From: an uncultured Bacteroidota bacterium
Lineage (GTDB): Bacteria; Bacteroidota; Bacteroidia; Bacteroidales; UBA12481
DNA length: 35,766 bases
Assembly (NCBI GenBank): GCA_903919925.1
Contig: CAIXKO010000037.1
Coordinates: 1 to 35,766 of the forward strand
Direction of reading: 5' to 3'
Part shown: in pieces, positions 27,193-35,766 of the stretch
Layout of the letters: each line of letters begins with the position of its first letter
Numbering within the stretch: position 1 is the first letter of the stretch
Notes under the pieces: model-generated
Seen by the model: the letters and a program-made list of their open reading frames with translations, nothing else
What the model was told of the DNA's origin: nothing
The model's database searches: none
Translations under genes and position numbers: made by a program

Positions 27193-27978
27193 ATGAGTAC
27201 TATCCGAACAGTAACAGTTACCCGGTATATGCAACCACTCAGGGAAGGTGGCTCGTTACCGGCATTGGCCGGGGCCGATGATGGATTTAAATATGTGGTA
27301 AAGTTCAGAGGCGGAGGCCATGGCGTTAAAACCCTGATTGCTGAGCTGATAGGTGGCGAGTTGGCACGGGCTTTGGGTTTAAAAGTGCCCGAGCTTGTTT
27401 TTGCTGAATTGGATGAGTGTTTTGGCCGTACTGAGGGGGACGAGGAGATTCAGGATCTGTTGAAAGCCAGTAAGGGATTAAACCTGGGATTACATTTTTT
27501 ATCGCGTGCTTTTACTTATGATCCGGCTGTAACTAAACTTGATCCGCTGCTGGCTTCTAAAATTGTATGGCTCGATAGTTTGATTACCAATGTCGACCGG
27601 TCGTTCCGGAATACCAATATGCTGATCTGGTACCGCGAATTGTGGCTCATTGATCATGGATCGTGCCTCTATTTTCATTACAACTGGGATGGATGGGAAA
27701 AGAAAGCCACAGGTCCGTTTCCTTATATAAAAGATCATGTTCTGCTTGCTCAGGCTACAAAACTGGAAGAGGCGGACAGGATTTGCCGTGAGTTGATCAA
27801 CGAAGAAAAGATCCGCGAAATCGTGCAAATGATACCTGACGAATGGCTTGGATGGGAATCGCATATTGAAACCCCGGATCAGTTAAGATCAGTATATTTA
27901 TCCTTTTTAAGTCAAAGACTGAATTATTCAAAACAGTTTATAAAAGAAGCGCAGGATGCAGCAGAAGCACTTATATGA
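27193..27978 (+). CDS. HipA-family kinase (HipA_2 type)
   Basis: 261 residues from the ATG at 27193; a TTG at 27181 in the same frame is a weaker start. It opens MSTIRTVTVTRYMQPLREGG, the usual beginning of short HipA-like kinases. KYVVKFRGGGHG (about 33-44) is the nucleotide-binding strand with a Lys, LIAELIGGELARALGLKVPE is the following helix, and the catalytic loop reads NVDRSFRNTNML, with the metal-binding IDHG after it. All kinase positions look present. Its stop overlaps the DUF3037 gene by 23 bases; this pair recurs in many bacteria. HipA itself is a translation-halting toxin kinase, but the role of the short HipA_2/DUF3037 pair is not established and no HipB-like antitoxin with a helix-turn-helix is seen here. 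Confidence 0.82.
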   Translation: MSTIRTVTVTRYMQPLREGGSLPALAGADDGFKYVVKFRGGGHGVKTLIAELIGGELARALGLKVPELVFAELDECFGRTEGDEEIQDLLKASKGLNLGLHFLSRAFTYDPAVTKLDPLLASKIVWLDSLITNVDRSFRNTNMLIWYRELWLIDHGSCLYFHYNWDGWEKKATGPFPYIKDHVLLAQATKLEEADRICRELINEEKIREIVQMIPDEWLGWESHIETPDQLRSVYLSFLSQRLNYSKQFIKEAQDAAEALI

Positions 27979-28339
27979 GTATGCCATAGTAAGGGTGGTT
28001 CCTTTGGTTGAGCGCGAAGAGTTTGTGAATGCCGGCGTGATTTTATTCTGCAAAAAAGAAAAATTCATTCGTATGCAATATCATCTTCGCGAGGATAAAA
28101 TACTTGCGCTGATGCCAGGGGCGGATATGGATGAGATCAGGAAAAATCTGGAAGCTTTCTGCAAAATAGCTGCCGGAGAAAAAGAGGGCGGACCGATTGC
28201 CCGCATGGATGAGGCTGAACGATTCCGATGGCTCACTGCTGTGAGAAGTGCATCAATTCAAACTTCAAGGCCTCACCCCGGCGTTTGCTCCAATCTGGAA
28301 GATACAATTAAATCCCTGTTTTCGGAGATGGTAGGGTAG
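27956..28339 (+). CDS. DUF3037 protein, partner of the HipA-like kinase
   Basis: 127 residues. It begins MQQKHLYEYAIVRVVPLVER, with EEFVNAGVILFCKKEKFI next, the signature of DUF3037. The gene starts inside the kinase gene in another frame (23-base overlap), so the two are translationally coupled. No enzyme motif is visible. By position it could be an antitoxin, adaptor or substrate of the kinase; that is inference only. An intergenic gap of 123 bases with a promoter-like element separates it from the next gene. Confidence 0.8.
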   Translation: MQQKHLYEYAIVRVVPLVEREEFVNAGVILFCKKEKFIRMQYHLREDKILALMPGADMDEIRKNLEAFCKIAAGEKEGGPIARMDEAERFRWLTAVRSASIQTSRPHPGVCSNLEDTIKSLFSEMVG

Positions 28340-28436
28340 TGAATGAACGGCCCGGCTGAGCGGTAAATCCCGGTAAGGTGAGTATTCCAACCAGGCACCC
28401 GGACTGCTCAAAACTATGCAGCCACCTGTTTTTTGT

Positions 28437-28444
28437 TACATTTG
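28437..28444 (+). promoter_or_regulatory. Candidate -7 promoter element before the AAA-ATPase gene
   Basis: TACATTTG matches the Bacteroidota consensus TAnnTTTG exactly and lies 18 bases before the ATG at 28463, within the only sizeable gap of this gene run. No TTTG is found 19-21 bases upstream, so this is a partial match. Confidence 0.35.
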
Positions 28445-28462
28445 TTACTGAAACACAAAGCA

Positions 28463-30016
28463 ATGAAAAAGTATTTTAATACAGCCGGCCCATGCAACGA
28501 TAAGGCTCATTACATGGTGCCGGCAATCAGCAGGAACAAAGAAATAGTTTCACTGATCGATCAGGGGCATTATTTCGTGATCCACGCACCGCGACAAACG
28601 GGCAAAACAACTTTACTGCTCGAATTGACCAACAAAATTGATTCTGAAGACCAGTATTATGCCTTATATTGTTCATTGGAATCGGTGAATGCTTTTCCTG
28701 AACCTGAGCGGGGGATCCCGGAAATACTGTATAATCTAAAATCCGAAATTAAGTATTCGAAGCTGCCTCACCGGCAAAGATTTGCAGAGAATTCGAATGT
28801 CAGCGAAATTTCAACTCTCATAAAAAATGCGCTGAGAGATTACTGTGCCTTGCTTGACAAACCCCTGGTGGTTTTTTTTGATGAAATTGACGGACTTGCA
28901 GATGGCACTTTGGTAACCTTGTTAAGGCAGTTGCGTGATGGTTTTATCACCCGTGGCCGGATACCGTTTGTACACAGCATTGCGCTGGTGGGTATGCGCA
29001 ACATAAGAGATTTTAAATCAAGAGTCAGGGAGGACCATTTAACGATTGGATCAGCCAGTCCTTTTAATATTATCACTGAAGCCTTAACCGTTAAAAACTT
29101 TTCGCTTTCTGACGTAAAGGAACTTTATGCCCAACATGCCCAGGCAACCGGTCAGCTATTTGAAGCTATGGCTGTTGAAGAGGTGTTTGAACAAACCGAC
29201 GGGCAACCCTGGCTGGTTAATGCCATTGCCCGGGAAATTGTTCAGAAGATTTTAGATGATGATTACACAAAACCCATCACAGTAGCTTTTGTTGAAGAGG
29301 CCATCCAGAGTATTATTCTCCGTCGCGATACACATATCGATAGTTTGCTCGATAAACTTAAGGATCCCCGGGTATTGAAGGTATTGGAACCGGTAATATT
29401 GGGGAAAACAAATGCAATAAACCTGGCAGGCGATGATGCACGGTATTGTTTGGATCTGGGTCTGATAAAGGATCGTGACAAAGTTTTGCAACCTGCGAAT
29501 AAAATCTATGCAGAGGTCATTATCAGGTCATTAAACTATAATACACAATACCATCTGAATGGTGTGATTGGGAACAATTGGATCGACGATTCAGGGAATG
29601 TGGATATGGATGGATTATTAATGGGATTTCAGCAATTCTGGAGAGAGAATTCCGATGTCTGGTCAGAGAAATATGAATATAAAGAAGCGGCGCCCCATTT
29701 AATCCTGCAAGCGTTTTTGCAAAGAATAATTAACGGAGGTGGCTCAATAATAAGGGAATACGCATCGGGCAGGGAGCGGATGGATCTTTGCGTGGTGTAC
29801 GGTAAGCACAAGTATCCGGTTGAATTGAAGCTCATGTATTCGAAGGCGGTTGTTCAGGAAGGGATCGCTCAAATAAGCAAATACATGACCACACTGGGCG
29901 AAACCATCGGCTGGCTGGTGATATTCGACCGCAGTAACCAACATGACTGGGAACGTAAGATATTTTGGAAAACAGAGAATTCCGAAGGGAAAACAATTCA
30001 TGTGGTAGGGTGTTAA
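28463..30016 (+). CDS. AAA-ATPase with C-terminal PD-(D/E)XK-like domain
   Basis: 517 residues from the ATG at 28463; a TTG 30 bases earlier is in frame but gives a non-family leader. The N-terminus MKKYFNTAGPCNDKAHYMVP is typical of the AAA_35-like 'AAA-like domain' group. Walker A is APRQTGKTT (about 42-50), Walker B is VVFFDEIDGL (about 134-143), and sensor/arginine segments follow (LLRQLRDGF, GMRNIRDF). At the C-terminus, DLCVVYGKHKYPVELKLMYS (about 441-460) and QISKYM (about 470) give the D...ExK...Q pattern of a restriction-endonuclease-like fold. Family function is not known; mobile-element or defence links are suspected for related ATPase-nuclease proteins. It is a different subfamily from the gene at the left edge. 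Confidence 0.8.
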   Translation: MKKYFNTAGPCNDKAHYMVPAISRNKEIVSLIDQGHYFVIHAPRQTGKTTLLLELTNKIDSEDQYYALYCSLESVNAFPEPERGIPEILYNLKSEIKYSKLPHRQRFAENSNVSEISTLIKNALRDYCALLDKPLVVFFDEIDGLADGTLVTLLRQLRDGFITRGRIPFVHSIALVGMRNIRDFKSRVREDHLTIGSASPFNIITEALTVKNFSLSDVKELYAQHAQATGQLFEAMAVEEVFEQTDGQPWLVNAIAREIVQKILDDDYTKPITVAFVEEAIQSIILRRDTHIDSLLDKLKDPRVLKVLEPVILGKTNAINLAGDDARYCLDLGLIKDRDKVLQPANKIYAEVIIRSLNYNTQYHLNGVIGNNWIDDSGNVDMDGLLMGFQQFWRENSDVWSEKYEYKEAAPHLILQAFLQRIINGGGSIIREYASGRERMDLCVVYGKHKYPVELKLMYSKAVVQEGIAQISKYMTTLGETIGWLVIFDRSNQHDWERKIFWKTENSEGKTIHVVGC

Positions 30017-30044
30017 AAGCATCGGTCCAGGAAATGTTATTGAG

Positions 30045-32648
30045 ATGAATGATCAAGATAAAACCAAAGAACAGTTTGAGCTGATTTTCAACACCAGCCC
30101 TGACGCGGCGATTATCACACGACTGAGTGATGGTGTGGTGGCAGAGGTGAATGATGGATTTGCCAGGCTTACCGGGTTTGCCCGAGAAGAAGTATTAGGG
30201 TTCTCAAGCATTGACAGCAAAATCTGGAAAAATCCGAAAGACAGGCAATTGGTTGTTAATGAACTTTTAAAGAACGGGTTTTGCGAAAATATTGAAGTGG
30301 TACTGATACCAAAAAACCAGATTCCTCTGATTGGTCTGATCTCAGCAAAAACCTTTTTAATGCATGGCCTTCCGCATGTTTTCACCATAATCCGCGATAT
30401 TACGGGACGTAAAAAGGCGGAAGAGGCTTTGAGGCGGGGTGAGGATAAATTTCGATCCCTTTACAATAATATGTCCGAAGGCTCAGCCTTGCACACCCTC
30501 GTTTATAATGATCAGGGAGTTCCAATCGATTATCTTATTGTTGAGGTCAACCCGGCATTCGAGGCTCAACTTGGTATTTCCAGGGAAAAAGTCGTTAACA
30601 AAACAAGCAGGGAAGCTTACGGAGTGGACGAGCCTCCTTATTTTGAAATTTACTCAAAAGTTGCTTTAACCGGTACCCATGAGGCTTTCGAAAGCTACTT
30701 TGCCCCTTTGGACAAACATTTTTCCATTTCGGTTTACTGTCCTTTCAAAGGTAGTTTTGCCACCATTTTTAAGGACATCTCTGAACGTAAGCGGGCGGAT
30801 CAGGCCCTAAACATTGTTCTGGCTAAATATAGGGCTCTGTTTGATATTTTTCCCATCGGAATTTCGATCTCGGATACTGCTGGCAAAATCATTGAGACCA
30901 ACCAGATTGCCGAAACCCTTTTGGGCATATCGCGTGAAGAACAGGAGAAAAGGGAAATAAGCGGCCAGGAATGGAGAATAATCCGATCCGATGGTTCACC
31001 GATGCCTGCTTCGGAATTTGCCAGCGTACAGGCCATGGAGGAAGCTCGCCCGGTAAACGATGTCGAGATGGGAATTGTAAAAGGCGATAACCAGATAACC
31101 TGGCTCAATGTTTCAGCAACGCCTATTCCAATCGAAGGATATGGAGTTGCCATTGTTTACGGGGATATAACGGAACGTAGGTTGGCAGAAAATGAAAAAG
31201 AAAGAGCCCAAAAATTGCTTGAAGATTCCCAAAGAATTGGAAAGATCGGAGGTTGGGAATTTAATATTGATACCAAAGAGCTTAAGTGGACCAAAGAGAT
31301 GAACCTCATTCACGAAGTTGATTTAAATATTAAGCCTACAGTGGATCAACGTTTCGAGTTTTACTCCCCTGAATCCTTGTCAGCTGTTGATGAAGCTATT
31401 CAACGGGCTATTGAGAAAGGTGAATCTTATGAAATTGATTCAGAAATTATTACGGCAAAAGGCAATCGTCGGTCCGTTAAGTCGATCGGCAGGGCAGATC
31501 TGGAGAACCGAAGAGTTTTTGGCTTATTTCAGGATATTACCGAAAGGAAACTCTCCGAAAAAGCGTTAAAGGAAAGTGAAGAAAAATACCGCAACCTTTT
31601 CGAACACTCCCAGGTTGGCATGTTCCGAACACTAATTGATGGTTCCAAGGTTCTGGAGGTCAATCAGAAGCTGGCTGATTTGCTGGGTTTTTCAAAAGAA
31701 GAGATAATTGATCAACCCTCGACCCTCCGCTATGCTAATTCAAAACGCAGAGATGAGTTGATTCCATTACTTACGCAAAGTGGTTTTGTGAATGATTTCG
31801 AAGCAGAGATTCTAACAAAAGAGGGTTCGGTTAAAGTTTTTCTCATGTCGTTTACTGTATACCGGGAAAAGGGGATATTAGAAGGATCGGCTGTTGACAT
31901 TACAGAGCGCAAGAAAGCGGAAGCTGAACTTAAAATTAAAAATGAACAACTCAAGGAACTGAATGCTACAAAGGACAAGTTTTTCTCCATTATCGCTCAT
32001 GACCTGATTAGCCCGTTCAACGCAATTCTGGGCTTTAGCGGCACGTTGCTAAAGGAGGGAAGGGATCTTGACATCGATTCGATTCTCCAGTACACCGAAG
32101 TCATTTATTCAGCAGCACAAAATACTTACAAGCTGTTGGAAAACCTTCTGAATTGGGCAAGAATGCAGCAAGGTGCTATTCCATTTGCGCCCAAGGCAAT
32201 TTTATTCAATGGCCTGGTAAAATCGGAAATCGGAAATCTTAAGTATAATGCTGATCAAAAAAACATAGAACTTTTTAATGATACCAAAGGAGAAGTAATT
32301 ATAACCGCCGATGAGGAAATGCTCCGAACCGTGCTTCGGAACCTGATTTCAAATGCCATAAAATTCACCCCCAAAGGTGGTAAAGTCAATATCGATGCAC
32401 AAAGGAAGATCGACCAGATTGTAATTACCGTTTCTGATACCGGTATCGGGATTGAAAGGGAAATGATTAAAAAGCTTTTTAGAATAGAAACCAGTTTTAC
32501 TACCCGCGGCACCGGGAATGAGAAAGGTTCCGGTTTGGGCTTGTTGCTTTGCAAGGAATTTGCTGAAAAACATGGAGGAACAATTTCGGTGGAAAGCAAA
32601 TTCGGATATGGAAGCCGGTTCATCTTTTCCATTCCTGTCAAGGAATAA
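30045..32648 (+). CDS. Cytoplasmic multi-PAS hybrid-less sensor histidine kinase
   Basis: 867 residues with no membrane segment or signal peptide. Five consecutive PAS/PAC units can be followed by their ends in DITxRK/DISERK/DITERR and their starts near residues 8, 136, 262, 395 and 515. The HisKA domain has the phospho-acceptor His652 in SIIAHDLISPFNAILGF. The ATPase domain has LRTVLRNLISNAIKFTPKGG, VSDTGIGIE and GSGLGLLLCKEFAEKHGG. No receiver or HTH domain is fused and no response regulator gene is adjacent, so its partner must be elsewhere. It starts 28 bases after the ATPase gene stop, which suggests co-transcription. Signals sensed by the PAS units cannot be deduced. Confidence 0.9.
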   Translation: MNDQDKTKEQFELIFNTSPDAAIITRLSDGVVAEVNDGFARLTGFAREEVLGFSSIDSKIWKNPKDRQLVVNELLKNGFCENIEVVLIPKNQIPLIGLISAKTFLMHGLPHVFTIIRDITGRKKAEEALRRGEDKFRSLYNNMSEGSALHTLVYNDQGVPIDYLIVEVNPAFEAQLGISREKVVNKTSREAYGVDEPPYFEIYSKVALTGTHEAFESYFAPLDKHFSISVYCPFKGSFATIFKDISERKRADQALNIVLAKYRALFDIFPIGISISDTAGKIIETNQIAETLLGISREEQEKREISGQEWRIIRSDGSPMPASEFASVQAMEEARPVNDVEMGIVKGDNQITWLNVSATPIPIEGYGVAIVYGDITERRLAENEKERAQKLLEDSQRIGKIGGWEFNIDTKELKWTKEMNLIHEVDLNIKPTVDQRFEFYSPESLSAVDEAIQRAIEKGESYEIDSEIITAKGNRRSVKSIGRADLENRRVFGLFQDITERKLSEKALKESEEKYRNLFEHSQVGMFRTLIDGSKVLEVNQKLADLLGFSKEEIIDQPSTLRYANSKRRDELIPLLTQSGFVNDFEAEILTKEGSVKVFLMSFTVYREKGILEGSAVDITERKKAEAELKIKNEQLKELNATKDKFFSIIAHDLISPFNAILGFSGTLLKEGRDLDIDSILQYTEVIYSAAQNTYKLLENLLNWARMQQGAIPFAPKAILFNGLVKSEIGNLKYNADQKNIELFNDTKGEVIITADEEMLRTVLRNLISNAIKFTPKGGKVNIDAQRKIDQIVITVSDTGIGIEREMIKKLFRIETSFTTRGTGNEKGSGLGLLLCKEFAEKHGGTISVESKFGYGSRFIFSIPVKE

Positions 32649-32705
32649 TACTAAATGAAATCAGGGGAAAAGCGGTATCTTTAAACAACACTAAAAAGCC
32701 AGGTC

Positions 32706-33299
32706 ATGCCCAATAGATTTGCTGAAATACTGAAAGGAAGCTATGTTACCCGGACTAGCGGTTATCTCGACGTAACAGCTAAAACAGAGCTTTTCAAAGA
32801 AATCAGTGCAATTTCAGGAGGCACGTTTTCAAAAAGTCATAATCCGGGAAACGTTCTTTCAACATTTAAAATTTCGATTCCATACAAAAAATGGGAGATT
32901 AACCTGACAGAATCGGATACACGCCCGCTCAAGTTTCAGATCGGGTTTGAACCCCGGCGCGATTATGAATTAATTATCGGGATAGAGGATTTCTTTGATA
33001 AGATTCTGAAAAAGTTTGACAAGTCAGAAATCGAAGTGGGCGATATTGTTTTTGACAAGCATTATTTAATTCACAGCAATGATCCTGATTTAACACGAAA
33101 GTTGCTGATTGACAGTATCCGTGATAAAATCCTGAAGCATAACCTTTACCATATCTCCTATCTGAATGATACTAAAATAAAAACATCAGAATTGATGTCC
33201 GTAGTAAGCAGGACGATTGAAGATAAAGATAGTTACCTGGATTTGATTACCCTCCATCAAATGATTATTGATAGTTTACTGGGATTGGAAATTGTATAG
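32706..33299 (+). CDS. Hypothetical protein, 197 residues
   Basis: No family recognised. It opens MPNRFAEILKGSYVTRTSGY, has no signal peptide or membrane helix, and is rich in Lys, Asp and Ile. Segments such as VGDIVFDKHYLIHSNDPDLT look like the strand-turn-helix 'binding' part of some two-domain Bacteroidota hypothetical proteins in which a stretch ending SNDPxL recurs. The C-terminal 60 residues form helices (SELMSVVSRTIEDKD, ITLHQMIIDSLLG). It follows the kinase gene by 57 bases, where TATCTTTA (32676-32683) is a near-consensus -7 element. It ends 5 bases from the convergent gene at the right edge. Confidence 0.6.
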   Translation: MPNRFAEILKGSYVTRTSGYLDVTAKTELFKEISAISGGTFSKSHNPGNVLSTFKISIPYKKWEINLTESDTRPLKFQIGFEPRRDYELIIGIEDFFDKILKKFDKSEIEVGDIVFDKHYLIHSNDPDLTRKLLIDSIRDKILKHNLYHISYLNDTKIKTSELMSVVSRTIEDKDSYLDLITLHQMIIDSLLGLEIV

Positions 33300-33304
33300 C
33301 ATTT

Positions 33305-35766
33305 TTATTTGGAGACCCGCACCGGCTGTTGAAAAACATGATTTATGTTTGGGAACTTTGGAAGTTGAGGTTCCCGGTCCTCCTCTAAAATGTAGATAGG
33401 CCAGTAAGTATTCACAAAAAATGCAGATGGATCTCCTTTTTGATTTATTGACCTTTGTTCCAGTTCATTATATGTTTCAATAATTTTCCAGAAAGGCGAA
33501 TCCGCTGGAGCCATCAGCTGTACCAGCTTTCTTTCCTGGGGACGAAGCCGCTTCCATAACGCTGCCTGCGAACACAAAATTTGCCTGAATTTTGCCTCAA
33601 GAGCTCTTTTTTTATCCGGATTCTGCTCTCCGTTTGCTTCTGTCATTAATTGGATTAAAAAGGCTGCCTGACTGGTAATGGTAACTTTAATACTTTCCAT
33701 CAAAAAAGCTTCGGTTTCATTAATATGATCAGCGATGTAACGATCCAGATTGGGATCATTTTCTGCTAGAGGAGTGCCGGCTTCAGCCCTTTTTTGGAAT
33801 ATTTCACCAAAAGGTTTTGCCTCCTTGCGCATGATCCATTCATCCAGCAAAACCATTTGACCAGGCGTTAACCAAAGATAGTCAGTTCCATGGGTAGCTG
33901 TAAGATCTTTGGCTACCTTCACAATATAAGCTTCCAATCCCCCGGCCTGAGCAACCTGATCGGCGGTTGCTTCATTAAGAATTTTGATCCCCCCGGTGGT
34001 TTGAATAATTCTCCCCAAAAGAATTCTGATACTGTATTTGGCCAAATCTTTACTGTAAGCATACATGTCTTTGATATTGCTTTCGCGTGCATGAGAAATA
34101 TGCATCAGGTGATCCAACAAAATATCGAGACCCATCCAGCTGTCAAATTGAACATTTGCATACACATCACTAAAGCTGCTAACATCGGTTTTTAGTTGAT
34201 AATGACCACCTTCCATTACGATTTCTCCCGATTGCATGATGCCGACCATTTTTACTAAATAGTTGAAAATGTACAGGTTTCCAGGTAAAAGATAACGCTC
34301 GGGATCAACCATATTTTGCCAAAGTAATTTGAGGCTTTCAGTGCTTTCCTCGTATATTTTCTGAGCAAGGGAAGGGTTTTCCGAAAGTGCGCGAGAGAGC
34401 GCTGAGCCTTCGGTTAATAATGTTGAAGGAATTCGGGCACGGAAGGTAGGACGGGTATCGGCAAACAAGTGAATATCAAGTGCCTCTGGAGGCATTTGTG
34501 CTTTTTCATTAAAGAATTTGTCGAAGTCCTGTTTAAACTGATCCCTGATCTCTTTAGGGGTGGATTCCTTAAGAAGGGCAGTAATATCCAGGTCACTCCA
34601 AAGCCGTTTATAGGCTAACCATTCAGGATGGGCAGCGGATCCATAAAGGGTAAAGCCCACAAAATAATCAGCATATTTTGATGAAAATTGTTTGAGGAAC
34701 TGGTGTCTTATAATGTCTAAAATTTCTCTTCGGCACTGATCGCTTTTTATACAATTTGCATCCTGGACATTTTTTTCGAATAACTTTCGCTGAGAGCTGA
34801 ATGTAATATCTTCAAAAAATGCGGCTAAATATTCTACCCTGGCATCCAGAGAAGTTGCCTGCCCCAATTGCTGGTCCAAATCATTCAGAGCGGTGGCTAT
34901 TCTTTCATTTGTGAGCGGTTCAACCTGGTTGCTAATTTCGGTTTCTGCTTTTTGCCTCTCTTCTGCTTTAGGTATAAGCCGGTTAAAATCCCAATCAGCC
35001 AGTGCTTCCCGGGCTAGCATGAGTTCAAATTCCGATTTCATTTTTTCCGCTTTCATCAAAGCTTCAATCGTTTTCATCTCTCTCACCAAATCGGAGCGGA
35101 GCTCTGTTTTCTCAGAATAAAGTTTGTGCATTACCGACAATTGCTGCCATTTGCTCTTATTTTCATTTAGCCTCAAAGCTTCATGCAATGCCAGTGTTTT
35201 ATTGGATTCTTTAGCTCCACTATAGGTTTCCACCAACGCTTCGGCAATAAAATCGGCATATTCCTGATCCATTCCAAAAAAGCCAACCAGTATTTTCCGG
35301 CTTATTTCAGGTGAAGCAACTTCTTCTAAAACCTCGTCTAAAGTTTGCAGATATTTTTCCTTGATCTCTTTCCAGGTGCCTTGAGCAGAAGCCATGTTCC
35401 AAAAAGGATTGATCTGACCAAAGGTAAAATCAGCGAACCCGCACCAGAATTTCATCGACCGGCCCCAAAAGCCTTGTGATTCCTGTGCCGCAATGGCTAT
35501 ATCATCTATAGCTGCCATACCCCACCAGTTAAATCCCGCTTTATGCATTGCCTCACCACCCAATTTCCCGGTGAGTCCAAAAACCATTGAGTATACTCCC
35601 TGGTTCCCTAAAAATTCAAAAGTTTCCAACCCCATTTCAGTGGACATTTTCCAATCCAAATCCTTTTTCAGATTTTCAACGGCATCGGGTGCCATAATTT
35701 CCGGATTGCTTTTTGAAGCCTGGGTAAAACTCATCAACGCTCCCTGCCAATCCCACATCATCAACC
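33305..35766 (-). CDS. C-terminal part of a large protein with an embedded nucleotidyltransferase-like domain
   Basis: The frame is open to the right edge, so 820 codons are seen and the true start lies outside. No family is recognised for the whole. Counting from the window edge, residues about 1-150 are Trp/Gly-rich and partly hydrophobic, 150-320 are largely helical and charged (possible coiled coil near 200-300). Residues about 365-435 carry a nucleotidyltransferase pattern: LYGSAAHPEW at 373-382, then SDLDI with Asp391 and Asp393, and a third acidic strand EALDIHLF with Asp430. The region after 440 is helical (LDILLDHLMHISHARES, EAFLMESIKV). The enzyme type is inference from this spacing of GS and D-x-D. 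The bulky surroundings suggest a multidomain protein, not a minimal nucleotidyltransferase. Confidence 0.55.
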   Translation of the reverse strand, partial: LMMWDWQGALMSFTQASKSNPEIMAPDAVENLKKDLDWKMSTEMGLETFEFLGNQGVYSMVFGLTGKLGGEAMHKAGFNWWGMAAIDDIAIAAQESQGFWGRSMKFWCGFADFTFGQINPFWNMASAQGTWKEIKEKYLQTLDEVLEEVASPEISRKILVGFFGMDQEYADFIAEALVETYSGAKESNKTLALHEALRLNENKSKWQQLSVMHKLYSEKTELRSDLVREMKTIEALMKAEKMKSEFELMLAREALADWDFNRLIPKAEERQKAETEISNQVEPLTNERIATALNDLDQQLGQATSLDARVEYLAAFFEDITFSSQRKLFEKNVQDANCIKSDQCRREILDIIRHQFLKQFSSKYADYFVGFTLYGSAAHPEWLAYKRLWSDLDITALLKESTPKEIRDQFKQDFDKFFNEKAQMPPEALDIHLFADTRPTFRARIPSTLLTEGSALSRALSENPSLAQKIYEESTESLKLLWQNMVDPERYLLPGNLYIFNYLVKMVGIMQSGEIVMEGGHYQLKTDVSSFSDVYANVQFDSWMGLDILLDHLMHISHARESNIKDMYAYSKDLAKYSIRILLGRIIQTTGGIKILNEATADQVAQAGGLEAYIVKVAKDLTATHGTDYLWLTPGQMVLLDEWIMRKEAKPFGEIFQKRAEAGTPLAENDPNLDRYIADHINETEAFLMESIKVTITSQAAFLIQLMTEANGEQNPDKKRALEAKFRQILCSQAALWKRLRPQERKLVQLMAPADSPFWKIIETYNELEQRSINQKGDPSAFFVNTYWPIYILEEDREPQLPKFPNINHVFQQPVRVSK

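Overview
The window reads as chromosomal DNA of a Bacteroidota bacterium, probably Bacteroidales or Marinilabiliales-like. The signs are type IX secretion (T9SS) C-terminal sorting domains on several secreted proteins, lipoproteins whose mature N-termini look like surface-export signals (CNKDE, CSKD, CGKD), a GWxTD-domain protein, a FISUMP-domain remnant, a 7TM-AraC regulator, and at least one promoter matching TTTG-N19-TAnnTTTG. No tRNA, rRNA, CRISPR array or intact insertion sequence was recognised.

Layout. (1) 1-1.9 kb: start of an AAA-ATPase/PD-(D/E)XK family gene that leaves the left edge, then mostly non-coding DNA holding a decayed nuclease domain of the same family. (2) 1.9-9.9 kb: a complete high-affinity potassium uptake operon read leftward, kdpF-A-B-C-D-E, including a 26-codon kdpF and a likely KdpE operator upstream. 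(3) 9.9-10.2 kb: an internally deleted PAP2-phosphatase relic. (4) 10.2-25.0 kb: a secreted or cell-surface region built by duplication. A cassette of outer-membrane barrel, large T9SS protein (propeller-like N-half plus aerolysin-stem-like stretches) and DUF3089 alpha/beta hydrolase is present once intact (15.1-10.2 kb). A second copy has a decayed barrel, an intact large protein and two hydrolase lipoproteins (22.4-17.5 kb), followed by a T9SS 5'-nucleotidase. A hydrolase stub, a 7TM-AraC regulator preceded by three 21-bp-phased repeats, and another hydrolase lipoprotein lie beside it. (5) 25.1-25.6 kb: a tiny lipoprotein gene with a consensus promoter, and a FISUMP relic. (6) 25.7-33.3 kb, rightward: GWxTD protein, HipA-like kinase with overlapping DUF3037 gene, AAA-ATPase with C-terminal PD-(D/E)XK-like domain, five-PAS histidine kinase, and an unknown 197-aa protein. 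(7) 33.3 kb to the right edge: the C-terminal 820 codons of a large protein with an embedded nucleotidyltransferase-like motif.

The most unusual content is the duplicated surface cassette in (4). The barrel, the large secreted protein and the hydrolase keep the same order in both copies. The hydrolase family occurs in two export forms, T9SS-sorted and lipid-anchored. The AraC-type regulator next to the second copy, with its phased repeats, is the natural candidate controller. Several relics (barrel, hydrolase, PAP2, FISUMP, nuclease domain) show that the region has been actively duplicating and decaying.
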